Source of the DNA: Actinomycetota bacterium
GTDB taxonomy: Bacteria; Actinomycetota; Acidimicrobiia; Acidimicrobiales; Ilumatobacteraceae
Length of the DNA stretch: 59,402 nt
Reading direction: 5' to 3'
Assembly (NCBI GenBank): GCA_016870935.1
Contig: VGAB01000003.1
Location: 1-59,402, forward strand
In this document: in pieces, positions 43,443-54,385 of the stretch
Layout: the number at the start of each line of letters is the position of its first letter
Numbering within the stretch: position 1 is the first letter of the stretch
Notes under the pieces: model-generated
What the model saw: only the letters and a program-made list of their open reading frames with translations
Told to the model about the DNA's origin: nothing
Databases searched by the model: none
Program-made: the position numbers and the translations under genes

Positions 43443-44057
43443 ATGAGTATGAACCAAGATCCGTCCCGCCCGCGTCGCGCCCCGGTTGATCGTCGACCCG
43501 TCGGTGGCACGACGAACATCAACTCGACACTCTCGATAATCATCGCCGTGCTCGCAGTGTTGCTCGGATTTTTCATCTTGCGCGATATTCGCAACGATCA
43601 GTCGGGTCAAACCGTTGCCGCCCCGACCGAAGCGACCGTCGACCCGACTCAAACCACCATCGCCGAAATTCCCGTCGAGACGACGCTGGTGAAAACCGCG
43701 TTCAAAGTGCAGGTGACCAACGCATCAGGTATCTCGGGTAGCGCCGGCCAGATGACAACCGAGCTTCAAGGTCGCGGCTACATCGTTCAGCCGGCGAACA
43801 ACAAGAGCGAAATCACGCCCAAACAAACCGTGACTGTTGTTTACTACCTGCTCGGCAGCGAAAGTGCGGCCGCGGTGATCGCCAACGAACTCGGCGGAGT
43901 CGGTATCGCGGCGATGCCGCAGCCGATACCTACCGAAAGCGGCAAACTTGGCGAGGCGAGCGTTTTGATTTTGCTCGGCACCGACATCGCCGGAAAACCG
44001 CTTGGCGCGGGTGCAGCCGTCGTGGTTCCGACGGTCGCGCCGACCACAACCGGCTAA
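43443..44057 (+). CDS. LytR C-terminal domain-containing membrane protein
   Basis: A 204-residue protein with a short basic cytosolic N-terminus, one helix (about 30-50, STLSIIIAVLAVLLGFFILR), a Thr-rich linker, and a LytR_C-type domain (about 85-180: FKVQVTNASGISGSAGQMTTELQGRGY, VVYYLLGSESAAAVIANELG). Such domains accompany cell-wall LytR-CpsA-Psr enzymes. The catalytic domain is absent here, so this is a stand-alone form with a probable envelope role. Confidence 0.8.
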   Translation: MSMNQDPSRPRRAPVDRRPVGGTTNINSTLSIIIAVLAVLLGFFILRDIRNDQSGQTVAAPTEATVDPTQTTIAEIPVETTLVKTAFKVQVTNASGISGSAGQMTTELQGRGYIVQPANNKSEITPKQTVTVVYYLLGSESAAAVIANELGGVGIAAMPQPIPTESGKLGEASVLILLGTDIAGKPLGAGAAVVVPTVAPTTTG

Positions 44058-44058
44058 A

Positions 44059-45054
44059 TCATCTCGCGGCTCGGTCGCGCAAAATCTGCAGCGCGGCGTG
44101 CTCGATGCAATGCAAAGGTTGCGACATCGCCGCCTCTCGTCCGAATTTTTCGACGAGGCTGACGGCATCAAGACGATTTTTTACTTCGGCATGAATATCA
44201 CCGCAGATCGCGGAAATATGTAAGTTTTTGTCGGCAGCCAGTTCGGCCATCGACCCGACGACCTTGCCGTTGAAACTCTCGCTATCCATGAAACCCTCGC
44301 CCGTGATGATGAAGTCTGTTTCGACAAGAAGCTCGTCCAACAGAACTTCTTCGGCGACGAGATCGAAGCCCGGCACCAGTCGCGCGCCAAGCGCGGCCAA
44401 GCCGCCCGCCAAACCTCCCGCGGCGCCGGCGCCGGCGATCGTCGATACATCGACCCCATATTCGTCCGAGTAAACCTGCACCAGGCGCTGCAACCGGGTC
44501 GTCAGAAAATTGACCTGCGCATTTGACGCACCTTTTTGCGGCGCGAAAACTTTTGCCGCATCCACGAACGGCGTCGTCACATCGCAGGCGACGACAAAGT
44601 CGACGCCTTTCAATCGCGCCCGCGACCCGATCGCTTGCACGGCCCCGAGACCCCCGTCGGTGGTGGCCGAACCGCCAAGGCAAACGATGATCCGCGACGC
44701 CCCCAGGTTCAACGCGGCGTCGATGAGTTGACCGGTGCCCGTTGTCGTCGCGTCAATCGGATTGTTTTTTTGTCGACCTCCGGCCAACAAAAGGCCCGAG
44801 GCGAGCGCCATCTCGATGATCGCCGTGCCCCTGTGCAAACGCCACGCGGCTTGCACTGGTTTGCCGAGCGGTCCGTCGACGGTGGTCGAGCGATTCGGTC
44901 CGCCCAACGCATCGAGCGTTCCTTCTCCCCCGTCGGCGAGCGGACGCTCGATGCAATCGTGACCCAATTGCCAACAGGCGTGCCCGATCGCGGTGGCGAC
45001 CTGAGCCGCGGTGGCCGTGCCGCGAAACTTGTCGACCGCGGCGAGCACCTTCAT
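44059..45054 (-). CDS. Glycerate 2-kinase
   Basis: A 331-residue kinase of the GarK/GlxK family that phosphorylates glycerate to 2-phosphoglycerate. Conserved segments are DKFRGTATAAQVATAI, PLADGGEGTLDAL, IIVCLGGSATTDGGLGAVQAI, GAGAAGGLAGGLAALGA and FIITGEGFMDSESFNGKVVG. It is cytosolic and full length for the bacterial subfamily. Confidence 0.92.
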   Translation of the reverse strand: MKVLAAVDKFRGTATAAQVATAIGHACWQLGHDCIERPLADGGEGTLDALGGPNRSTTVDGPLGKPVQAAWRLHRGTAIIEMALASGLLLAGGRQKNNPIDATTTGTGQLIDAALNLGASRIIVCLGGSATTDGGLGAVQAIGSRARLKGVDFVVACDVTTPFVDAAKVFAPQKGASNAQVNFLTTRLQRLVQVYSDEYGVDVSTIAGAGAAGGLAGGLAALGARLVPGFDLVAEEVLLDELLVETDFIITGEGFMDSESFNGKVVGSMAELAADKNLHISAICGDIHAEVKNRLDAVSLVEKFGREAAMSQPLHCIEHAALQILRDRAAR

Positions 45055-45118
45055 GGTCTTACTTTAGAGGTTGACGATCGACAGCCTTGAGTTCGACACA
45101 CGCCTAAAATCATGACGC

Positions 45119-45472
45119 ATGTTCTTGACTGGTCGATTGCAAAAATACTTGTTGGCGATCACCATCTCCACGGGTTTGCTTTCATTTTTTTTCGCCCGCC
45201 GTGGCGTCGAAGAACCACCACCGACGACAATTATCGCAGCCGAGACGACTGTCGTCACAACGACGACCGTCTATGTTCCGCCAATTCGATATGTGGTGCA
45301 GCGAGGTGACACGCTTTTCAGCATCGCCGAAAACAACCGTCTCGACATGAGTCTGTTGATGGTCATGAACGGCATCACTGATCCAGATCGGGTCGAGGCT
45401 GGCCAAGAGCTGGTGTTTCCACCCGCGAATGGATTTGTTCCCGTCGCACCGTCGACGACGATGAAACCCTGA
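45119..45472 (+). CDS. LysM domain protein
   Basis: A 117-residue protein with an N-terminal hydrophobic helix (about 10-26), a Thr/Pro-rich linker, and one LysM motif (YVVQRGDTLFSIAENNRLDM ... VEAGQELVFP) at about 58-103. LysM binds the glycan of peptidoglycan, so this is likely a small anchored cell-wall protein. It is divergent from the glycerate kinase gene and ends 1 base from the convergent mutase gene. Confidence 0.85.
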   Translation: MFLTGRLQKYLLAITISTGLLSFFFARRGVEEPPPTTIIAAETTVVTTTTVYVPPIRYVVQRGDTLFSIAENNRLDMSLLMVMNGITDPDRVEAGQELVFPPANGFVPVAPSTTMKP

Positions 45473-45473
45473 A

Positions 45474-47444
45474 TTAGTTTTTTCGGTGCTTGATCGCCAA
45501 TTCGGCGATGTCGCGCATGATGCGCGCGATGTCGAAATCTTTCGGCGTGTAAACGGCGCTGACGCCCGCCTTTTTCAATTTCGCTTGATCAGTTTCTGGA
45601 ATGATCCCACCCACGACGACAGGTGCGCCGACTTTCAACTTGCGCAGTTGCGCGACTACCTCGGGCACCAGATCGAGATGCGATCCCGAAAGAATCGACA
45701 AACCGACCACGTCGGGATCTTCGTCTCGCGCCGAAGCCGCAATCTGTTCGGGCGTCAGACGAATGCCGCTGTATACGACCTCCATGCCCGAGTCGCGCGC
45801 GGCGACGGCGATCTGCTCGGCGCCACTCGAGTGACCGTCGAGCCCCGGTTTTGCCACAAGCAACCGTGGCGGACCGCCCGGAATTTTCTTGACGAACTCC
45901 GCGACCTGTTCGAGCAACTTTCCCTGTCGACCTGAAGCCGCACCGACGCCCGTGGGAGCGCGAAACTCGCCGAACACATCGCGCAGCGCCTCGGCCCACT
46001 CACCGGTGGTGCCGCCCGCCTTTGCCAGTTCGATCGAGGGCGGAATCAGATTTGTCTTGCCTTTGGCCGCCGTGCTCAGCGCCGAGAGCGCACGATCTAC
46101 CGCGCCTTGGTCGCGCGACTGGCGCCACGTCTTTATCGCTTTGATCATTTGCTTTTCGATTTTCGGGTCGACTTTGAGGATATTTTCGCTTCCACCAAGC
46201 GGTGAATCGGCCGTCTCGGTGAAGGCGTTCACGCCGATCACCTTCTGCTCGCCTTTCTCGATGCGACTCGTTCGACCCGACATCGACTGCACGAGGCGAC
46301 CTTTCAAGAGTTCTACCGATTCGAAGGCGCCACCCAGGTCGAGAATCTCGTTCATTTCGGCATATGCCTGGTCGACGAGTTCTTTCGTTCGCGACTCGAT
46401 CACACGAGAGCCCTCGAAAATATCCTCGTATTCGAGCAGATCGGTCTCGAACGCCAGCACCTGTTGCATTCGCAAAGACCACTGCTGATCCCAGGGGCGC
46501 GGCAATCCGAGGGCCTCGTTCCACGCGGGCAACTGCACGCTGCGGGCACGCGCATCTTTCGAAAGGGTGACGGCCAACATCTCGAGAACGATTCGTTGCA
46601 CGTTGTTCTCTGGTTGCGCCTCGGTCAACCCGAGCGAATTGACCTGCACCCCGTAACGAAAACGCAGCGCGCGGTCGTCGGTTATCGAATATCGTTCGCG
46701 TCCGATTCGTCCCCATAGTTCGACGAAGGCCCGCATCTTGCAGATCTCCTCGACAAAACGAATGCCGGCATTTACGAAAAAAGACATCGAGGCGAAAACC
46801 TGCGGAAATTCGCCCTCTGAAATTTGGCCGCTTGCTTTGACCGCATCCAGAATGTCGATCGCATTCGCCAGGGCGAAGGCGATCTCCTGCACCGGTGTCG
46901 CTCCGACTTCCTGCAGGTGATACGAACAAATATTGACCGGGTTCCATTTCGGGGCGTTTTTCGCACACCACGCGATCATGTCGACGATCAAACGCTTCGA
47001 GGGTTGCGGCGGAAAAATAAAAGTTCCGCGCGACAAATACTCTTTGAGAATGTCGTTTTGGGTGGTGCCGCGCAACTCGGTCGTCGCGACGCCCTGTTCC
47101 TGCGCGTTCGCCACATAGAGCGCGAGCATCCAGGCCGCCGTCGCGTTGATAGTCATCGAGGTGTTCATTTCGCGTGGCGGAATATTTTCGAGCAGCACCC
47201 TCATGTCGCCGATGTGGGCGACCGGAACCCCGACTTTGCCGACTTCGCCGCGCGCCAAGACATGGTCGGGGTCGTATCCGGTTTGGGTCGGCAAATCGAA
47301 CGCGATTGAAAGACCGGTTTGACCTTTGGCGAGATTCGTTCGATACAACTCGTTGGATGCGACGGCGCTCGAGTGCCCCGAGTAGGTGCGCATCACCCAG
47401 GGTTCGTCGCGACGCTTGGGCTTGATCGTTTCGTCCACCGCCAA
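45474..47444 (-). CDS. ecm: Ethylmalonyl-CoA mutase (B12-dependent mutase)
   Basis: A 656-residue single-chain mutase of the methylmalonyl-CoA mutase family. The catalytic barrel begins with MRTYSGHSSAVASNELYRTN and GLSIAFDLPTQTGYDPDHVL. The C-terminal cobalamin-binding domain (about 525-650) has the base-off motif GLDGHSSG, with the axial His. TSMTINATAAWMLALYVA and AWNEALGLPRPWDQQWSLRM match MeaA/Ecm, which converts (2R)-ethylmalonyl-CoA to methylsuccinyl-CoA, better than true methylmalonyl-CoA mutase. A 3-hydroxybutyryl-CoA-type dehydrogenase lies 0.7 kb upstream, consistent with C4-C5 acyl-CoA metabolism. Crotonyl-CoA carboxylase/reductase is not in the window. Confidence 0.88.
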   Translation of the reverse strand: MAVDETIKPKRRDEPWVMRTYSGHSSAVASNELYRTNLAKGQTGLSIAFDLPTQTGYDPDHVLARGEVGKVGVPVAHIGDMRVLLENIPPREMNTSMTINATAAWMLALYVANAQEQGVATTELRGTTQNDILKEYLSRGTFIFPPQPSKRLIVDMIAWCAKNAPKWNPVNICSYHLQEVGATPVQEIAFALANAIDILDAVKASGQISEGEFPQVFASMSFFVNAGIRFVEEICKMRAFVELWGRIGRERYSITDDRALRFRYGVQVNSLGLTEAQPENNVQRIVLEMLAVTLSKDARARSVQLPAWNEALGLPRPWDQQWSLRMQQVLAFETDLLEYEDIFEGSRVIESRTKELVDQAYAEMNEILDLGGAFESVELLKGRLVQSMSGRTSRIEKGEQKVIGVNAFTETADSPLGGSENILKVDPKIEKQMIKAIKTWRQSRDQGAVDRALSALSTAAKGKTNLIPPSIELAKAGGTTGEWAEALRDVFGEFRAPTGVGAASGRQGKLLEQVAEFVKKIPGGPPRLLVAKPGLDGHSSGAEQIAVAARDSGMEVVYSGIRLTPEQIAASARDEDPDVVGLSILSGSHLDLVPEVVAQLRKLKVGAPVVVGGIIPETDQAKLKKAGVSAVYTPKDFDIARIMRDIAELAIKHRKN

Positions 47445-47462
47445 TAAAGGCTAGGCGCGAGA

Positions 47463-48134
47463 CTATTGAGTCATCGCCAGCTTGAGTTTGCCGAGATATT
47501 CATCGCGCGACAGCGCAACCGCACCAAGGCTCTCGAGGTGAGGCGTCACCCACTGCACATCCAAAAGGCTCATCCGATTTTCGACCATCAATTCAACCAA
47601 CGCCATCAGGGCCACCTTCGAGGCGTCACGCACCAAGTGAAACATCGACTCACCGGCGAACAGCCCGCCAACTTTCACCCCGTAGAGGCCGCCCGCAAGA
47701 AAACCGTTCTCGTCGATCACCTCGATGCTGTGCGCCCAACCAAGTTGATGCAGGCGCGCATATGCCTCGATGAACTCTGCGGTGATCCAACCGTTGTCGC
47801 GGTGCGGTGCGGCACAGTTGCGCATCACCCCGGCGAAATCGGTGTCGACACGAACGGCGAATTTCTTGGCGCTTCGACGCATCGAGCGGCTAACGCGCAA
47901 CCCATCGAGCGGAACAACACCGCGCCGCATCGGCGACCACCAGACCAGGTTTGATTCGGCGTCCGGGTCGTCGCTCGAAACCATCGGAAAAAGTCCGCGC
48001 GAGTACGCCGCGATCAAGGTCTCGGGCTCGAGATCGGCACCGCGTCCGACCACGTCGTTGTGCGGCCAATCCTTCGACGGTGGAAATTCCCATTTCGATT
48101 CACCCAGTCGTGCAGGCGAATCGCTGAATTGCAT
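47463..48134 (-). CDS. aat: Leucyl/phenylalanyl-tRNA-protein transferase
   Basis: A 223-residue enzyme that adds Leu or Phe to N-terminal Arg/Lys of proteins, marking them for ClpS/ClpAP degradation. Motifs are AAYSRGLFPM, LVWWSPMRRGVVPL, YARLHQLGWAHSIEV and GLYGVKVGGLFAGESMF. The start is ATG at 48134; a longer frame upstream is shadow of the dehydrogenase gene. Confidence 0.94.
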   Translation of the reverse strand: MQFSDSPARLGESKWEFPPSKDWPHNDVVGRGADLEPETLIAAYSRGLFPMVSSDDPDAESNLVWWSPMRRGVVPLDGLRVSRSMRRSAKKFAVRVDTDFAGVMRNCAAPHRDNGWITAEFIEAYARLHQLGWAHSIEVIDENGFLAGGLYGVKVGGLFAGESMFHLVRDASKVALMALVELMVENRMSLLDVQWVTPHLESLGAVALSRDEYLGKLKLAMTQ

Positions 48135-48145
48135 CGAAGATAAAA

Positions 48146-48988
48146 CTAGTAGTTGAAAAAACCCTGTTTTGTCTTGCGCCCGAGCTTGCCCTCGCTGACC
48201 AACTTTCTCAACATCGGTCTCGGCTCGAGTTCTGGCCGCTTGAACTCGGCGTGCAACGCCTCGAGAATCGCCACCGACGTGTCGAGCCCCACCAAATCCA
48301 GAAGTGCGAACGGCCCCATCGGAAAATTGCAACCACCTTTCATGGCGGTGTCGATGTCTTGCATCGAGGCGGTACCAGCCTCGAACATCGCGATCGCGTT
48401 GTTGAGATACGGAAACAAGAGCGCGTTGACGATGAAGCCTGCGCGGTCCACGACCTGCACCGCTTCTTTGCCGCAAGTCTTGACGAACTCGTTGGCCATC
48501 GCGATCGTCTCGTCGCTCGCCGTGATCGGTCTGACGACCTCGACCAACGGCATGATCGTGGCGGGATTGAAAAAATGAATTCCGCAGACACGATCGGGTC
48601 GCTTGGTCGACCTCGCGAGTTCGATCACCGGCAAGGTGCTGGTATTGGTAGCGATAATGCACTCGGGGTTGACGATCGCATCGAGTTTTTCAAACAAATC
48701 TTTTTTCGTCGCCAAATCTTCCACTGCAGACTCGATTATCAGATCACAATTCTTCAATTCTGAGAGTTCGCTAGCCACGCAGATGTGCTTCATCGCCTCG
48801 TCCTGCAACGCCTGGGTCAACTTGCCTTTGACGACCTGTTTTTGGAGGCTGGCCTGAATCTGGTTTCTTGTCGCCTCGGCGGTGGCCTGCGAACGCGAAC
48901 GAACCACGACGTCGACATCGGCGCGGGCGACGACCTCGGCGATTCCCGCACCCATGATGCCTGAGCCAATTACGCCGACAAGTTTCAT
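48146..48988 (-). CDS. 3-hydroxyacyl-CoA (3-hydroxybutyryl-CoA) dehydrogenase
   Basis: A 280-residue NAD(P)-dependent dehydrogenase. The nucleotide loop is GVIGSGIMGAGIAEVV (5-20). The catalytic region has NTSTLPVIELA, HFFNPATIMPLVEVV and DRAGFIVNALLFPYLNNAI; the C-terminal domain has GCNFPMGPFALLDLVGLD. Length fits the stand-alone short-chain (C4) type such as FadB2/Hbd rather than the multifunctional FadB. It is 11 bases upstream of aat. Confidence 0.92.
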   Translation of the reverse strand: MKLVGVIGSGIMGAGIAEVVARADVDVVVRSRSQATAEATRNQIQASLQKQVVKGKLTQALQDEAMKHICVASELSELKNCDLIIESAVEDLATKKDLFEKLDAIVNPECIIATNTSTLPVIELARSTKRPDRVCGIHFFNPATIMPLVEVVRPITASDETIAMANEFVKTCGKEAVQVVDRAGFIVNALLFPYLNNAIAMFEAGTASMQDIDTAMKGGCNFPMGPFALLDLVGLDTSVAILEALHAEFKRPELEPRPMLRKLVSEGKLGRKTKQGFFNY

Positions 48989-49077
48989 CCGTGCGACATT
49001 AGTTGTGTCGGGTTAGTTTCCCAAACCGTGGTCGACGCATAACCTGTCATTCATCTTGCGCAGGTAGCGTCTGGGCG

Positions 49078-49854
49078 GTGAATGCGCGATCGGTTTCAAT
49101 ATTGACCGACGATCCACAACGCCTGATCTCTCTCGAGGCGGTTCACAACTTCAGGGATCTCGGCGGGTACCCGACATCGAGCGGCAAGACGACGCGCTGG
49201 AGAACCCTGTTTCGGGCCGACGGTCTCTATCGACTCACCAAGAGCGACGCCCAGAAAGTCGTCGACCTCGGCGTGCGGACCGTAGTCGACCTGCGCACCA
49301 CCAACGAGTTGCAGACCCGTGGAACTTTTCCTGTTGGCGAGTTTCCGGTGAACTTCCATCACCTGCCGATCATCGACGCCACTTGGAACGACGGCGACAC
49401 CCCCGAGATCGAGGATGTCGTCGAGTTTCTGGTTTGGGCATATCGGGAAATGCTCGACAATGCCGCGCCAAAGTTCGCCGACGCGATCAACCTCCTCGCC
49501 ACACAAAAAGTTTTGCCGGCGGTTTTTCATTGCGCCGCAGGCAAAGATCGCACCGGTGTTCTCGCGGCCTTCGTGCTTTCGATCTTGGAGGTGCCAGACG
49601 AGGTGATCAACGCCGACTACGGCAAAACGGTGGACGGCATGAAACGCCTGATCGAGTGGGCAAAGATCAACCAACCGGCATTGGCCGACGCGTATGCCAA
49701 CATGCCGCCGCGATTTGCCGCGTCAGACCCGCGAGCCATGGCGGTGATCATTTCGGACCTGAAAACGAAGCATGGTTCGGTGATCGAGTATCTACGCAAA
49801 ATCGGCGTCGACGAGAAATCGATTTCGTCCTTGCGCGACTCGCTTCTCGTTTAA
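49078..49854 (+). CDS. Tyrosine-protein phosphatase (PTP/DSP superfamily)
   Basis: A 258-residue phosphatase with signature HCAAGKDRTGVLAA (C-x5-R) and the family's N-terminal HNFRDLGGY. RTVVDLRTTNEL supplies a likely general-acid region. The start chosen is GTG at 49078; a longer frame begins with poor, Cys/Arg-rich sequence. It is cytosolic and similar to the Mycobacterium PtpB group and the Y_phosphatase3 family; the targets may be phosphotyrosine or lipids. Confidence 0.87.
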   Translation: MNARSVSILTDDPQRLISLEAVHNFRDLGGYPTSSGKTTRWRTLFRADGLYRLTKSDAQKVVDLGVRTVVDLRTTNELQTRGTFPVGEFPVNFHHLPIIDATWNDGDTPEIEDVVEFLVWAYREMLDNAAPKFADAINLLATQKVLPAVFHCAAGKDRTGVLAAFVLSILEVPDEVINADYGKTVDGMKRLIEWAKINQPALADAYANMPPRFAASDPRAMAVIISDLKTKHGSVIEYLRKIGVDEKSISSLRDSLLV

Positions 49855-49883
49855 CAAAGCCGCGCGAATCGCGAGGCGGCTGA

Positions 49884-50705
49884 TCACCCCTGGGTGATCG
49901 TGACCTTTAGAATTCGCAATTCTTGGGCTGGTGGCACGCCGTTTGACGCCGGGTCGGGGTTGCCCGCTTTGTCGAGGGCGACCAGCGTCGTGTCGACGCC
50001 CGAGGAGATCTGCCCGAACAACGAATAACTCGGCGGCAACGACGCGCCTTGCTCGCCCGTTATGAAAAAGAATTGGCTGCCGTTTGTGTTCGGGCCCGAG
50101 TTGGCCATCGCCAAAGAACCGATTTTGTATTCCTGGGCTTGGGGCAACTCGTCGGCGATCGAGTACCCGGGTCCGCCGCTACCTGTCGCCGTCGGGTCGC
50201 CGCACTGCACGACGAATGTCGGGATCGCGCGATGACAGACCGTGTCGTCGAAATACTTTGCACGCGCCAAATTCACGAAGTTGTTGACGGTGCCCGGGGC
50301 TCTTGCGGCATCGAGCAAGACTTCCAGGTCACCTTTGTTGGTGGTGATCAACGCCTTGTAAGTCTTCGATGGGTCGATGCAAAGTTTCGGAGCCTCGGTG
50401 AACTTTCGCACCTGTTCGCCAGAGCCGTCGTCGGGCGCGCACTCGCCCGCACCGAAGGTGAACGACCCCGCGGACGCGGGGGCGACCGTGCTCGACTCGG
50501 TTTCTGCGGCGATGGTCGTTGCCGTCGTGTCGATCGAGTCGTCGCTGGTCAGATAAATCACGCCGACGATCGCGACGACGACCGACGCGGCGAGCGCGAT
50601 GCGCGTCGCGCGACGACGAACTTTTTGACGCTGAAATTGTTTTTCGAGAGCATCCTGTCGGAGGCGACGATTCTCTTTTTTGCGATTGCGCTTCTCGGTG
50701 CCCAT
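49884..50705 (-). CDS. Membrane-anchored peptidyl-prolyl cis-trans isomerase (cyclophilin)
   Basis: A 273-residue protein. A very basic cytosolic N-terminus (1-36) precedes one helix (about 37-53) and a Thr/Ser-rich linker; the cyclophilin domain begins at about 110. Domain markers are APGTVNNFVNLARAKYFDDT, CHRAIPTFVVQCGDP, SLAMANSGPNTNGSQFFF and LFGQISSGVD. It should act on proteins folding outside the membrane. It is divergent from lysC. Confidence 0.9.
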   Translation of the reverse strand: MGTEKRNRKKENRRLRQDALEKQFQRQKVRRRATRIALAASVVVAIVGVIYLTSDDSIDTTATTIAAETESSTVAPASAGSFTFGAGECAPDDGSGEQVRKFTEAPKLCIDPSKTYKALITTNKGDLEVLLDAARAPGTVNNFVNLARAKYFDDTVCHRAIPTFVVQCGDPTATGSGGPGYSIADELPQAQEYKIGSLAMANSGPNTNGSQFFFITGEQGASLPPSYSLFGQISSGVDTTLVALDKAGNPDPASNGVPPAQELRILKVTITQG

Positions 50706-50757
50706 GAGGTGAAAATGCTACAGCTCGGCGACAACCGCACCGCTAGCGTTGAAGACC

Positions 50758-52020
50758 GTGGCTTTGATCGTTCAAAAATATGGCGGCACGTCTGTTGCCG
50801 ACCCCGAACGAATGCGCAATGTGGCGAGACATATCGCCAAAACGAAAGCCGAGGGTCACAAGTTGGTGATCGTCGTTTCGGCGATGGGCAAGGCGACCGA
50901 CAACCTTCTGGATCTCGCGCGTCAGGTCTCGTCGGCGCCGTCGGGACGAGAGATGGACATGTTGCTGACCACCGGCGAACGCATCAGCATGTCGCTGTTG
51001 TGCATGGCGTTGCAAGACCTGTCGGTCGAGGCGATGAGTTTCACCGGAAGCCAGGTCGGCATCATCACCGACACGGTTCACGGTCGGGCGAAGATCCTCG
51101 AAATCAAAGGTGATCGGGTCAGAGAGGCCGTCGGCGAAGGCAAAGTGGCCGTGGTCGCTGGTTTTCAGGGCGTCAGCACGGCAAAAGAAATCACGACGCT
51201 GGGTAGAGGCGGCAGCGACACAACCGCCGTCGCCCTGGCCGCGGCGTTGAAAGCCGATGTTTGCGAAATTTATACCGATGTCACGGGAGTCTTCACCGCC
51301 GATCCGCGCATTGTTCCGCAGGCCAAGAAACTTCAGCATCTCGAATTCGACGAGATGCTCGAGATGGCGGGGGCGGGCAGCAAAGTTCTGGCGTTGCGCA
51401 GCGTCGAGTTCGCCCGCAACCATGACGTGCCGATTCATGTTCGATCAAGTTTCACTTGGGAGCCAGGAACCTGGGTTACCAGCGAAGAACGAAAAGGAGA
51501 AAAAAATATGGAAGAACCGATCATCTCCGGTGTTGTGCACGACGCGAGCGACGCGAAGATCACGGTGCTGGGCGTGCCCGACCAGCCCGGTGTTTCGGCC
51601 GCGCTTTTCGAGCCGCTCGCCGAGGCGAATGTGAACGTCGACATGATCGTGCAGAACACCTCGACTGCCGGCACGACCGACATCTCTTTCACGCTGCCCA
51701 AGACAGACATCGCCGCTGCTCAACCGATCGTCGAGCGAATCTCCAAACAGGTCGGGGCCAAAGGCGTCACCCATGACACGAACATCGCCAAGATCTCGCT
51801 CGTCGGTGCGGGCATGAAGTCGAGCCCCGGTATCGCCGCGAAAATGTTCAGAGTCTTGGCCGACAACAAGGTCAACATCGAAATGATCTCGACCAGCACG
51901 ATTCGAATCTCCGTTGTCGTCGCCGCGCCGATGCTCGAAAAAGCGGTGAGGGCCTTGCACACTGCTTTTGATCTCGACAGCGGCTCTGACTACTCGGCCC
52001 CGTTGCCCGAACGCAAGTAG
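50758..52020 (+). CDS. lysC: Aspartate kinase
   Basis: A 420-residue enzyme that phosphorylates aspartate at the entry to Lys, Met and Thr synthesis. The kinase domain starts with VQKYGGTSVADPERMRN and has TTGERISMSLL and GRGGSDTTAVALAAAL. Two C-terminal ACT domains (from about 265) carry feedback control. The start is GTG at 50758. An internal ATG at 51508 with a strong ribosome binding site would give a separate beta chain. asd follows after one intervening gene. Confidence 0.95.
   Translation: MALIVQKYGGTSVADPERMRNVARHIAKTKAEGHKLVIVVSAMGKATDNLLDLARQVSSAPSGREMDMLLTTGERISMSLLCMALQDLSVEAMSFTGSQVGIITDTVHGRAKILEIKGDRVREAVGEGKVAVVAGFQGVSTAKEITTLGRGGSDTTAVALAAALKADVCEIYTDVTGVFTADPRIVPQAKKLQHLEFDEMLEMAGAGSKVLALRSVEFARNHDVPIHVRSSFTWEPGTWVTSEERKGEKNMEEPIISGVVHDASDAKITVLGVPDQPGVSAALFEPLAEANVNVDMIVQNTSTAGTTDISFTLPKTDIAAAQPIVERISKQVGAKGVTHDTNIAKISLVGAGMKSSPGIAAKMFRVLADNKVNIEMISTSTIRISVVVAAPMLEKAVRALHTAFDLDSGSDYSAPLPERK
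51494..52020 (+). CDS. Internal translation start in lysC: aspartate kinase beta (ACT) subunit
   Basis: AAGGAG at 51494-51499 lies 8 bases before an in-frame ATG (51508) within lysC. Translation from it gives a 170-residue protein made of the two ACT domains (VLGVPDQPGVSAALFEPL and the second domain near SLVGAGMKSSPGIAAKMF). Corynebacterium and Bacillus are known to make alpha2-beta2 aspartate kinases this way. The A-rich surroundings contrast with the GC-rich gene and support selection for initiation here. Confidence 0.75.
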
Positions 52021-52031
52021 TTTTTTCGCAT

Positions 52032-53940
<1,909 letters not shown>

Positions 53941-53943
53941 TTT

Positions 53944-54348
53944 TCAGACCTCTTGCGGCACGCCCTCGTGCCAGGTCTCGCCCGCCACGAGCGCGTCGGC
54001 CGCGCGACGCAGGCGCAACGAGTCAAGCGGTTTGACCAACCAGCCCTGCGCAAAACTACGGCGCGCTAGATGAACATCGGCGACCCGGTCGAGCAACATC
54101 AGAACCGGCACGAGCGGCAGACGACCGTCGCTGTGGTCGAGACGCAGGTCCATTGTCACGGCCATCGCCCCCATCGAGCCGCACTGCAGATCTAGAACGG
54201 CCAGATCGGGCGTGCGTTGCTTGATCACCTTTGCGACATCACGGCCGTCTGTACAGACAGCGAAAGATGTCTCAGGAGTGCCGAGCGCGGCCCGAACCTC
54301 GTCGAGCACCCACTGAGCGTCGGTCGCGACCAAAATATGCACGCGCAA
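53944..54348 (-). CDS. Single-domain response regulator (receiver only)
   Basis: A 134-residue receiver domain without an output domain. Asp53 (AVLDLQCG) is the likely phosphorylation site and Lys106 (WLVKPLD) the conserved lysine. Of the usual N-terminal acidic pair only Asp10 (LVATDAQW) is left, and the switch Thr/Ser position reads LMLLD, so phosphorylation may be altered. It is divergent from the NfeD-type protease gene. No histidine kinase is in the window. Confidence 0.8.
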   Translation of the reverse strand: MRVHILVATDAQWVLDEVRAALGTPETSFAVCTDGRDVAKVIKQRTPDLAVLDLQCGSMGAMAVTMDLRLDHSDGRLPLVPVLMLLDRVADVHLARRSFAQGWLVKPLDSLRLRRAADALVAGETWHEGVPQEV

Positions 54349-54385
54349 ATGTTAGCGTAAACACCCTCGCCAGATTTTTGACTTC

